Shown in pieces: positions 28,613-35,666 of a stretch of DNA of 64,000 nt; the first letter of the stretch is position 1; each line of letters starts with the position of its first letter. The notes beneath the pieces were generated by a model. The model had not been told where the DNA came from and did not search any database. It saw only the letters and a program-made list of their open reading frames with translations. The stretch comes from Pseudoalteromonas sp. MM1 (lineage in GTDB: Bacteria; Pseudomonadota; Gammaproteobacteria; Enterobacterales; Alteromonadaceae), in assembly GCF_030296835.1 (NCBI RefSeq), contig NZ_AP027922.1:1736001-1800000 (forward strand), read 5' to 3'. A program made the position numbers and the translations under genes.

Positions 28613-28628
28613 CTGTATTTATATACAG
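28613..28628 (-). promoter_or_regulatory. LexA (SOS) box upstream of intI
   Basis: CTGTATTTATATACAG, a canonical CTG-N10-CAG palindrome, 16 bp upstream of the intI start. SOS control of integron integrases by LexA is established in other integrons; here the site is read directly from sequence. Confidence 0.85.
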
Positions 28629-28640
28629 TATTGATATTTT

Positions 28641-28821
28641 TCCTCCTAAGTCAAGAAAGGAGGACGTTTTCCTCTTTTCTTCATTTTAATAAAAGAACAG
28701 CCTGACTTAAAGTTTAAAGCTGGCAATGTGTTACAGGATTTGTTATTAATATTAAAAATAATTAAGAGGACATACATTACTCATTAAAAGAGGAAAGTGT
28801 CCTCTGATAAAGTTGTTAGGT
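28641..28821 (+). other. Candidate attI with GAGGAC repeats
   Basis: The first cassette joins at GTTAGGT (28815-28821), a GTTRRRY-type core site. Upstream lie GAGGAC at 28660-28665 and 28766-28771 in direct orientation, and GTCCTC at 28799-28804 inverted. They form alternative hairpins: AGAGGACA with TGTCCTCT (28765-28805), and GAGGA with TCCTC (28790-28804). The direct and inverted copies could be accessory integrase sites. The attI limits are inferred. Confidence 0.6.
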
Positions 28822-28830
28822 GCTACCTCG

Positions 28831-29187
28831 ATGGATAACTTTCCAGAATTGCATGACTTAATTGGTTTCTTCGAAGTGGAACCGGTGATCGAAGACAGAG
28901 ACGTACCTTGGTTCTATAGCAAGTTGGTTTTCAGAACTATACGCGAGCACAATAAGATCTACTTCGCTATTGAGCCGGGTCACGGAAAAGTTGTCTTTAT
29001 CTGGGAAAGCTCAAATGAGCTAATCGCATCGTTAAATCTTGAAAATGTAACAGCGTTGCTATTATTCACAGAAAGTGGCACAGAGAAGCTTTTGGCAAAA
29101 TTTGCTCCTTCTACAAATCAATTAGATTTTGAGCTTCAATTAAAGCCTACTATTCATATCAAATGGGGAAATGAGCGTGCAATGTAA
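28831..29187 (+). CDS. Cassette 1: hypothetical protein, copy A
   Basis: 118-residue soluble acidic protein of unknown function. No signal peptide or membrane segment. It begins MDNFPELHDLIGFFEVEPV and ends in a beta-strand-like charged region. The ATG at 28831 is identical in both copies; an in-frame upstream TTG (28813) exists only here because of the attI junction. First cassette, hence closest to any attI-proximal promoter. I cannot relate it to a known family. Confidence 0.75.
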   Translation: MDNFPELHDLIGFFEVEPVIEDRDVPWFYSKLVFRTIREHNKIYFAIEPGHGKVVFIWESSNELIASLNLENVTALLLFTESGTEKLLAKFAPSTNQLDFELQLKPTIHIKWGNERAM

Positions 29188-29188
29188 C

Positions 29189-29309
29189 GCACCTAACAAT
29201 CGCATAAACTCGCTCGCAAGCTTGCTGGGACAAAAACACGTAGGCTCCCTTCGCTTCGCTCAGTATTATAGCCTACGTATTTTTGCCCGTTATGCGGGCC
29301 GTTAGGTGC
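29189..29309 (+). other. attC site 1
   Basis: GCACCTAAC at the left end is fully complementary to GTTAGGTGC at the right end. Between them is an imperfect inverted repeat with the inner arms ACGTAGGCT and AGCCTACGT. Length about 121 bp. Confidence 0.85.
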
Positions 29310-29316
29310 TACCTCG

Positions 29317-29673
29317 ATGGATAACTTTCCAGAATTGCATGACTTAATTGGTTTCTTCGAAGTGGAACCGGTGATCGAAGACAGAGACGTACCTTGGTTC
29401 TATAGCAAGTTGGTTTTCAGAACTATACGCGAGCACAATAAGATCTACTTCGCTATTGAGCCGGGTCACGGAAAAGTTGTCTTTATCTGGGAAAGCTCAA
29501 ATGAGCTAATCGCATCGTTAAATCTTGAAAATGTAACAGCGTTGCTATTATTCACAGAAAGTGGCACAGAGAAGCTTTTGGCAAAATTTGCTCCTTCTAC
29601 AAATCAATTAGATTTTGAGCTTCAATTAAAGCCTACTATTCATATCAAATGGGGAAATGAGCGTGCAATGTAA
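29317..29673 (+). CDS. Cassette 2: hypothetical protein, copy B (identical to cassette 1)
   Basis: 118 residues identical to the first cassette product. The start codon is ATG at 29317 directly after the core site, with no clear Shine-Dalgarno, as in many cassettes. Function unknown. The second copy could raise dosage or simply mark a recent recombination event. Confidence 0.75.
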   Translation: MDNFPELHDLIGFFEVEPVIEDRDVPWFYSKLVFRTIREHNKIYFAIEPGHGKVVFIWESSNELIASLNLENVTALLLFTESGTEKLLAKFAPSTNQLDFELQLKPTIHIKWGNERAM

Positions 29674-29674
29674 C

Positions 29675-29793
29675 GCACCTAACAATCGCATAAACTCGCT
29701 CGCAAGCTTGCTGGGACAAAAACACGTAGGCTCCCTTCGCTTCGCTCAGTATTATAGCCTACGTATTTTTGCCCGTTATGCGGGCCGTTATAG
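29675..29793 (+). other. attC site 2
   Basis: Same sequence as attC 1 up to the right core, which reads GTTATAG because the next cassette differs. The left end GCACCTAAC therefore no longer matches the right end perfectly. Confidence 0.8.
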
Positions 29794-29830
29794 CCTAGAA
29801 GCAATCTGCCCATCTACAAGGAGATAGGAC

Positions 29831-30781
29831 TTGTCCGAAAAACCGAACTATTTTGTAAGAATTTTAATTGTTGGCTTCGTTGTTGCGTTGGTATCGATGG
29901 TTTTCGTAAGCTTTTCTTTCGCAGATACCAAGTATCAAATAACTGCCGGAATTATTACAGTAGTTGGATTTATAGTGATACTTATATTGTCAGAGTCATT
30001 TAATAATTTGAGTCTTGGCAAAATACTTTCCTTGAGCAGAGAAGTTCAAAAAAAGGAAGATGAAAAGGTACAGGTAAAAACTGAAAACAAGGAATTGAGA
30101 CAAGAACTATTTAAAATAGTATCCAACATTCAACAGTCTCAAGTGAACAACACATACAACGCGCCTTCAGATGAATGGTTAAAGTTGCTTGGTGTAGTGA
30201 AAGCACAAGAACCTGAGAAAGAAGAAGATCAGGAAGAGCAAAAAGAAGTGCAGCGTGCGATGTCATATATGGCTGAAAGAGAGAAGTCTAGAGAGGAATC
30301 TCGACAACGTATGAAACAGCGAAGAACTGCTGAGTACGTAGGTATTAGTAAATATGCTGCAAACCTTTCTATACCAGATACAGAAATTATTACAGGAGCA
30401 GAGTTTTCACAAGCATTCGACGAAATTGACCCAATAATGAACCGAAGAATTGTTTTTGATGGTTATATTAAAGGTGAACACCAAGAGAGATTTATTGATG
30501 TGCGTCCTAAGAATCTAGTGTCACCAATGTATTACGATCGTCTTTACGTAATGCTTAACAAAATACACCTTTACCGAAAAGCTAAAGGCATTTCAGCAGA
30601 GCTAGTTTTAATAATCCTAGATATAGAGGGTGAAAGTGAGGATAGACCATGGAGGTCAGAACGATTCTATGAATATTTTCAATCTGCCATATCTAATAAA
30701 CTACTTAAAATCGAGAGCATCAAAATAAGTGCTAAAGACATTGAGAGCTTCGATTCTAATGACCAGCAAAGTTTGCTATAA
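29831..30781 (+). CDS. Cassette 3: membrane-anchored coiled-coil protein of unknown function
   Basis: 316 residues from a TTG start at 29831 behind AAGGAGATA. Two hydrophobic segments at about 9-31 and 36-56 (FVRILIVGFVVALVSMVFV; ITAGIITVVGFIVILIL) predict membrane anchoring. A charged, Glu/Lys-rich stretch (about 70-165) looks like coiled coil. The C-terminal 140 residues form a soluble domain with alternating hydrophobic stretches. No family recognised. Sits between attC 2 and attC 3. Confidence 0.75.
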   Translation: MSEKPNYFVRILIVGFVVALVSMVFVSFSFADTKYQITAGIITVVGFIVILILSESFNNLSLGKILSLSREVQKKEDEKVQVKTENKELRQELFKIVSNIQQSQVNNTYNAPSDEWLKLLGVVKAQEPEKEEDQEEQKEVQRAMSYMAEREKSREESRQRMKQRRTAEYVGISKYAANLSIPDTEIITGAEFSQAFDEIDPIMNRRIVFDGYIKGEHQERFIDVRPKNLVSPMYYDRLYVMLNKIHLYRKAKGISAELVLIILDIEGESEDRPWRSERFYEYFQSAISNKLLKIESIKISAKDIESFDSNDQQSLL

Positions 30782-30847
30782 CAAGCGCATGTTGTCGGAC
30801 TGGTTTTACGCTGCGCTCCAAACCAGCCGCAAATGCGGGCGTTAGCA
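30775..30847 (+). other. attC site 3
   Basis: Short attC of about 73 bp: GCTATAACAAGCGC at the left overlapping the stop codon of cassette 3, and GCGGGCGTTAGC at the right, with ACTGGTTT/AAACCAG inner arms. Confidence 0.8.
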
Positions 30848-30905
30848 TTACTTTTAATCTTGGTGCTAAAACTGAACTTTAAGTTAACAATCTAAGGATG
30901 GAAAC

Positions 30906-31358
30906 ATGAAAAAAATTGTATTATCACTTCTTTGTATCTTTTGTTGTTTACCTGCAATTGCTGTTACTCAGCAAGAATTAAGTGAAAATAAGAAACTTAT
31001 TTCATCTGCCAAATCACTAATAGCAATAGATCAATTTAATGGCGCTTCAATTTGTGGTTTTACTAGCCATTATTTAGGCGACTCTAATTCTGGTGAACGA
31101 CATAGTGAGAATGCATTTAATATAGGGTTAAAAAACGGGTTCACTTACCCTGAAGTTATGACCGCTATGGCTTTTTCAATGGAAGTATATAAAGCAAGAT
31201 TAAATGCTTATATTGATGGTTTAGTTGCTGGATTTAAGCAAAACTCACCAGATGGAAATTATAGTCCTGAATTTCGTAAAGTTGCTAAAAACAAATTACT
31301 CAAGCACTGGCGTGAGTCTAATAATTGCAACAGTGCAAAAAGCAGCTCAAAATACTAA
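30906..31358 (+). CDS. Cassette 4: secreted hypothetical protein
   Basis: 150 residues with a clear Sec signal peptide (MKKIVLSLLCIFCCLPAIAV, cleavage near 19-20). The mature part has two Cys (in SICGF and NNCNS) that could form a disulfide, and is predicted helical. Translation starts behind AAGGATGG. Function unknown. Its attC is interrupted at the right end by the first IS copy, so the cassette may no longer be mobile. Confidence 0.75.
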   Translation: MKKIVLSLLCIFCCLPAIAVTQQELSENKKLISSAKSLIAIDQFNGASICGFTSHYLGDSNSGERHSENAFNIGLKNGFTYPEVMTAMAFSMEVYKARLNAYIDGLVAGFKQNSPDGNYSPEFRKVAKNKLLKHWRESNNCNSAKSSSKY

Positions 31359-31374
31359 AGTGTAGTACCTGTAA

Positions 31375-31473
31375 TGCTAACAAGGCATTCAAACGGACAA
31401 AAAACAGTTGGTTGTTTTCACTCCGTTCAATATTTTAACCAACAATTTTTTGCCGCTTAATGTGGCGTTGGTA
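31375..31473 (+). other. attC site 4, occupied by an IS
   Basis: From GCTAACAAGGC to GGCGTTGGTA, with inner arms ACAAAAAACAGTTGG and CCAACAATTTTTTG. The IS begins at the right core site. Confidence 0.8.
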
Positions 31474-33041
31474 TGACTCCCACTGTCAAGTTAAACGCAC
31501 TGGTCCCTGCCTAACTTTTTTAAGCCATAATTACTTTAGCTCGAATTAGAGCGAGTTAATACATAGGATGAAGCAAGTAATGTCGTCGGTTATCTTGCTG
31601 ATATTCGTTGGTTATTACTATCTCTAGTAACAGAGCAGACCTTACTTATTTCGTCGTGGCACCTGTCTTCAGTCTATGTTCGTGGTTCAATGAAGCGTTA
31701 ACTGCATTGCCATCCTAACGCCGTCGGTGGTTGTGCCACACCCGATGCTTGATCCCATGCATTAACTCTAATTCGTTTATCATGCAGGTACTCTTGCCAA
31801 TCTAAGTTTTGTATTTACTGGCGTTAGCACCACTTCTTTTGCAATTGCCCATATGTATGCAATCATTTCTCGAGCAATGGCGGTGACAACCAGGTTGTAA
31901 TGTTTCCCTTTGGCTATCATTTTTTTATAGCGCTTGCAGAGCCTAAGTTGTGCTTTCCACGCAATATCAATAATGTCCTTTGGTAAACCTTCTTGTCGTT
32001 TTTGCATATCTGTTGATATATTGGCCGCATACCGATAAGTGTGTGCGCCTTCAACGAGAAGGCGCCTCGCTCGGCCGTTTCCGCATTTTGTGATGGCGCC
32101 AATATGGCGTTTGCCACCACTCGAGTGCTCACTAGGTACAAGACCAAGATAACTCATTAATTTGCGGGGGTGGTCGAAGCGCGATAAATCGCCAAGCTCA
32201 GCAACAACGCCGGTGGCGACTAACAAACGAACACCACGCATAGCTTGTATTGCTTTTACTACAGGATAATAGCGCCATTGATGGACGTGATGTGTTAGCT
32301 CATTGTCTAGCCGCTCAAGTCGGCTTATTCGTTCATTAATTGTGTGTAAAAACTCTTGTAAGACGATGTGCTGCGCGGGATGTGGCAACACAAGCTCAGT
32401 GAGCCAACGTAAATGTTTTTGTGACCAATTTGCGGTGCCTTTATAATTAATATTATTGCGAAGCAGCAACGCTTTTAACTGATATTTAGCATCTTTTAAA
32501 TCCTTCATGGCTACTTCGCGTGCACGAGATAAATCGCGTACAGCTTCATCTTCAGGCTCGGGGACATAAATAGGTGTTAAATCTTCAGATTTGAGTAATT
32601 TAGCAAGCTTAAGGGCATCACGTTTATCGGTTTTAATCTTCTCACCTGGCTTTTTAGGAATAAGAGAGGGTGCAACCACATAACAGCAATGGCCAAGGCT
32701 GGTAATTAATCGGTAAATCCAATAACCACAAGGGCCTGCTTCATAGACAAAGTGTAGCGTTGCGCCAGGGTATTTGGATTCAAACTGACGAACAAGCTTT
32801 TGAACGGCCACTTTGGAAGAAGAAATTCGGCCAAGATGAACGGGTTGCGCGCCTCTATGTTCTTCAATATAGGCGACTTCATTGAATTCTTTATGTGTAT
32901 CAAGTCCGATAAAAAGTATGCTATGTTTGTTCATGTTAGCCTCTGCTATTTAGTTATTTGACAAACTAATTATGGCTCTGGCTTTGAATTAAGCTAACCC
33001 ACGAAAAGCGGAGGCTAACACCGTGTGGGAGTCATTATGTC
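31473..33041 (-). mobile_element. IS110-family (IS1111 group, attC-targeting) element, copy 1
   Basis: About 1.57 kb. Subterminal inverted repeats ATGACTCCCAC (31473-31483) and GTGGGAGTCAT (33025-33035). A single DEDD transposase gene lies on the minus strand with about 300 bp of non-coding DNA beyond its 3' end. Insertion is at the GTTGGTA core of an attC, as known for the IS1111-attC group. No target duplication can be seen. The outer limits are uncertain by a few bases. Confidence 0.85.
31780..32934 (-). CDS. IS110-family transposase (copy 1)
   Basis: DEDD-type recombinase of 384 residues. The RuvC-like N-terminal domain begins with FIGLDTHKEFN, and acidic residues follow in VYEAGPCGYW and KTDKRDALKLAKLL. 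The C-terminal transposase_20 domain carries the Ser-containing RRLLVEGAHTYRY and the MRGVRLLVATGVVAELGD segment. It is identical in sequence to the second copy. Intact. Confidence 0.95.
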   Translation of the reverse strand: MNKHSILFIGLDTHKEFNEVAYIEEHRGAQPVHLGRISSSKVAVQKLVRQFESKYPGATLHFVYEAGPCGYWIYRLITSLGHCCYVVAPSLIPKKPGEKIKTDKRDALKLAKLLKSEDLTPIYVPEPEDEAVRDLSRAREVAMKDLKDAKYQLKALLLRNNINYKGTANWSQKHLRWLTELVLPHPAQHIVLQEFLHTINERISRLERLDNELTHHVHQWRYYPVVKAIQAMRGVRLLVATGVVAELGDLSRFDHPRKLMSYLGLVPSEHSSGGKRHIGAITKCGNGRARRLLVEGAHTYRYAANISTDMQKRQEGLPKDIIDIAWKAQLRLCKRYKKMIAKGKHYNLVVTAIAREMIAYIWAIAKEVVLTPVNTKLRLARVPA

Positions 33042-33064
33042 TATAAGGTCATCCTAGTTTGCAT

Positions 33065-33625
33065 ATGAATTCAAATAAAATTTTAACTACTGAACGATTG
33101 ATCTTAAGACAATGGAAAAGCGAAGATCATGCCCCTTTTGCCGAACTAAATTCATGTAAGGAAGTTATGGAGTATTTTCCAAACACATTGAATGAAGTTG
33201 AAAGTACAAATTTAGCTTTAAAGCTTGCGCAGCTTATATCTGAGCGAGGTTGGGGGCTTTGGGCTGTAGAAGAGAAAAAAACAAGTAAATTTATTGGTTT
33301 TGTTGGTTTACATAATTCACCTGCAGAACTTGAGGTAAGTCCTGCAACCGAAATTGGTTGGCGTTTATCAAAACAATTTTGGGGTAAAGGTTATGCTACT
33401 GAAGCTGCAGAAAAAGTATTAGAGTTTGCGTTTAATGATTTAAATATTGAGAGTGTTATTTCATTTACTGCTGTTGTGAATAAACCTTCACAGAAAGTTA
33501 TGTGCCGTTTAAAAATGACTAATACTGAGCAAAACTTTAAACATCCATTAGTTAGTAATACTCAATTAAAAGAACACGTCCTATATAAAATAACAAAGGA
33601 CGAGTGGGTAGCTACAACCTTATAA
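33065..33625 (+). CDS. Cassette 5: GNAT-family N-acetyltransferase
   Basis: 186-residue acyltransferase of the RimJ/RimL-like GNAT branch, transferring acetyl from acetyl-CoA to an unknown amine. Visible features: N-terminal LTTERLILRQWKSED, strand WAVEEKKTSKFIGFVGLH, and the acetyl-CoA loop QFWGKGYATEAAEKVLEF. The ATG at 33065 is preferred over an in-frame TTG at 33059. It directly follows the IS. A resistance role is possible for cassette GNATs, but nothing here shows the substrate. Confidence 0.85.
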   Translation: MNSNKILTTERLILRQWKSEDHAPFAELNSCKEVMEYFPNTLNEVESTNLALKLAQLISERGWGLWAVEEKKTSKFIGFVGLHNSPAELEVSPATEIGWRLSKQFWGKGYATEAAEKVLEFAFNDLNIESVISFTAVVNKPSQKVMCRLKMTNTEQNFKHPLVSNTQLKEHVLYKITKDEWVATTL

Positions 33626-33718
33626 CAAGGCCTTTAAACGGAACAAAAACAGTTGGCTTTGTTTCGTGCCTCAACAAGTGTAGCCAACTTTTTTTGTCCG
33701 CTTAAGGCGGCGTTGGTA
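33621..33718 (+). other. attC site 5
   Basis: TATAACAAGGCC to GGCGGCGTTGGTA, inner arms AACAAAAACAGTTGG and CCAACTTTTTTTG. It has the same GGCGTTGGTA core as the two IS-occupied sites but is empty. Confidence 0.85.
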
Positions 33719-33727
33719 AGTGAAACG

Positions 33728-34186
33728 ATGAATTATATTCCACGTGAAAAAGCAAAGGAGCTAATTGGAGAGTTTGGGTTTTCTAAATTTTTTATCGATG
33801 TAATAGATGGAAAACTTGATTCTCCCTTAAGCATTTATTTTGGGTGTCCAACTCTTTATTTCCTTAATGATGAAGAGCAGAAAGCATATAACCTAGGCGA
33901 TATATTACCCCTTTGGGAAGATGCTGGTGGCTACATGCAGTATGCATATGACATCGATAAGAAAGATTACTTTTGCTTTGATATTGAGGATGGTGATGCA
34001 TCAAGCCGATATACATGGGACGAGTTAATTAAGTCTGTTATAGATACTCTAATAGAGCATGAATATGATGATCATGAAAATCTAGAAGAAACAATTTCCG
34101 CAGTAAAGTTGTTGTTAGCAGATTTAAAAATAGAAAACTTTGATAAATTGTCGGCAGATATCAAAAATGAATGGAAAAACTCATAA
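33728..34186 (+). CDS. Cassette 6: hypothetical protein
   Basis: 152 residues, acidic (many Asp/Glu), cytoplasmic by appearance. Begins MNYIPREKAKELIGEFGFSK; its mid-region (LPLWEDAGGYMQYAYDID, FCFDIEDGD) resembles SMI1/KNR4-type immunity proteins loosely, but I cannot assign it. The frame opens at 33653 inside the attC; the ATG at 33728, ten bases after the core, is the real start. Confidence 0.7.
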   Translation: MNYIPREKAKELIGEFGFSKFFIDVIDGKLDSPLSIYFGCPTLYFLNDEEQKAYNLGDILPLWEDAGGYMQYAYDIDKKDYFCFDIEDGDASSRYTWDELIKSVIDTLIEHEYDDHENLEETISAVKLLLADLKIENFDKLSADIKNEWKNS

Positions 34187-34286
34187 CAAGGGCGTGCAAT
34201 CTGACCTCCGGCCACTGTCACCTTTTGTGCAAAAAAAACGCACAAAAGGCGCCAGTAGCCTCCGGCAGTTGACGCCGGCGTTATAT
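34183..34286 (+). other. attC site 6
   Basis: ATAACAAGGGCGTGC to GCCGGCGTTATAT, with long inner arms around a CCTTTTGTGC / GCACAAAAGG hairpin (34231-34258). Slightly different stem from the other attCs, which suggests a different source. Confidence 0.8.
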
Positions 34287-34299
34287 TACAAAGGGAGTT

Positions 34300-34683
34300 G
34301 TGGTGAAGTTTCTAGTTTTTTTTACATTCAGTTTTTTGTCATACACAACTCAAGCTTGTATGTTTCCACCTAAAGGGTTAATTGAGGAGCATAATAATCA
34401 ATTTGATTTACTTGTTTTATCTTCTCTCCTAATCGCGGTTATTTCTCTACTAATAAGGTTATCCCATCAAAAATCTAGATTGTGGGTGCCTGTGATATTA
34501 GTTTTAGGGTTTGGCTATTTTCCATTTATTCTCTTTAACCTTGATAGTTATGGGATGATCGGCCCAAGTGGTGCTTGTGGTCGTCCGGGGATGGTTCTAA
34601 TTGGTCAAATATGTCTAGGTGGCTACTTATTAATTTTGTCCTACGAACTATTTAAGTACTTAAAATATCGGCGTAAATTGTAA
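34300..34683 (+). CDS. Cassette 7: small membrane protein
   Basis: About 127 residues with an N-terminal signal or first membrane segment (FLVFFTFSFLSYTTQAC), then three hydrophobic segments near 39-56, 64-81 and 98-116. A Gly/Pro-rich loop lies before the last one (IGPSGACGRPGM). Start GTG at 34300 or the adjacent GTG at 34303, behind AAAGGGAG. Function unknown. Confidence 0.7.
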   Translation: MVKFLVFFTFSFLSYTTQACMFPPKGLIEEHNNQFDLLVLSSLLIAVISLLIRLSHQKSRLWVPVILVLGFGYFPFILFNLDSYGMIGPSGACGRPGMVLIGQICLGGYLLILSYELFKYLKYRRKL

Positions 34684-34782
34684 TATAACAAGCTAATTAA
34701 CAGGACAAATTACAGTTGGTTTTTGCTCCTGCGTCGCCTATTATAACCAACTGCAATTTGCCCATTATTAGGGCGTTATGAG
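34684..34782 (+). other. attC site 7
   Basis: TATAACAAGC to GGGCGTTATGAGC, inner arms ACAAATTACAGTTGG and CCAACTGCAATTTG. Confidence 0.8.
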
Positions 34783-34797
34783 CCATAGGATAGCCTC

Positions 34798-35574
34798 GTG
34801 AATTTCTTCAAAAGATGGATAATAAAGTCACTTCTCAAGAAGCCAGCCCCAGATAGAATTCCTAGATCTGGAGATAAGGCTGGCAGTGTTGATTGCAATG
34901 TTGTCTATATAAGAGCTAAAGACGAATCTTGGACTATTTTATGTAATGAAATTAACTCGAAAGGAGTTACTGGTAAATATTGGCTTAATAAAAAAGATTA
35001 TGGCGAACTTTCGATTCCTTGGACTTGGTTAATTGATTATGAGTTAGATATAACGCACTTTTACGGTACATATGACTTGCGTTACTCTTCAGTTTTACAG
35101 TATTTTTTTGAAGGTATATTACCTTGGGATAAATTAAAAATTGTTCTTGGCAAAGTTCAACAGTTTTTATTTAATCGTAAAGAGTTGGTGCGCTCTGAAA
35201 GGATAGAGACGCTTAAATTAATTCTTGAAGAAACAATTGAGAATAGGGACTTTACCGTAAGTTCAGTTTCTCTGTCAGGTCTTTTATATACACAAAAGTG
35301 GGTCTTTCACCCTGACAAATCTCGCCAACTTGCGTACAACGATTTACTTCTAAAGTCACTTGCTGAGAGTGGGGAGTTAACTTCTGTTCAATACGACTTC
35401 AAATTGTCACCTAAAGCTCTGGTAACTATATCTGAATATGAAGAGGATCAAAAAAGGCACAGAGATAATTTGGCACAATCAAGCGCTACAAAGTGGCTAA
35501 CTTTTGCATTAATTATTGTAGGGCTTGTGCAAGCAGGTGTTACTTATTATGGTGTGTATAAAAATGGCTCATAA
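34798..35574 (+). CDS. Cassette 8: tail-anchored hypothetical protein
   Basis: 258 residues from a GTG start at 34798. The body is soluble and charged, with Trp-rich segments (WTWLIDYELDITHFYG). A single C-terminal hydrophobic segment (about 233-250, WLTFALIIVGLVQAGVTYY) predicts a tail anchor, with the rest in the cytoplasm. No family recognised. Its attC is interrupted by the second IS. Confidence 0.72.
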   Translation: MNFFKRWIIKSLLKKPAPDRIPRSGDKAGSVDCNVVYIRAKDESWTILCNEINSKGVTGKYWLNKKDYGELSIPWTWLIDYELDITHFYGTYDLRYSSVLQYFFEGILPWDKLKIVLGKVQQFLFNRKELVRSERIETLKLILEETIENRDFTVSSVSLSGLLYTQKWVFHPDKSRQLAYNDLLLKSLAESGELTSVQYDFKLSPKALVTISEYEEDQKRHRDNLAQSSATKWLTFALIIVGLVQAGVTYYGVYKNGS

Positions 35575-35666
35575 CAAGCTGTTTAAAAAGGACAAAATAC
35601 AGTTGGCTGTTTTCGTTCCTCAACATTTTAGCCAACTAAATTTTGCCCATTAACAGGGCGTTGGTA
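35571..35666 (+). other. attC site 8, occupied by an IS
   Basis: ATAACAAGCTG to GGGCGTTGGTA, inner arms ACAAAATACAGTTGG and CCAACTAAATTTTG. The second IS copy begins at the same core position as in attC 4. Confidence 0.8.

Larger units (their letters stand above)
28815..29786 (+). repeat. Tandem duplication of a 486-bp gene cassette
   Basis: 28815-29300 and 29301-29786 appear identical, each comprising core site, coding sequence and attC. Identity across both coding and attC parts points to a very recent cassette duplication. Confidence 0.9.

Noticed and set aside
31917..32147. Small ORF inside the IS transposase gene
   Set aside because: Same-strand shadow in another frame, repeated in both IS copies, with no SD.
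33653..33727. Upstream start of cassette 6
   Set aside because: The extension lies within the attC site.
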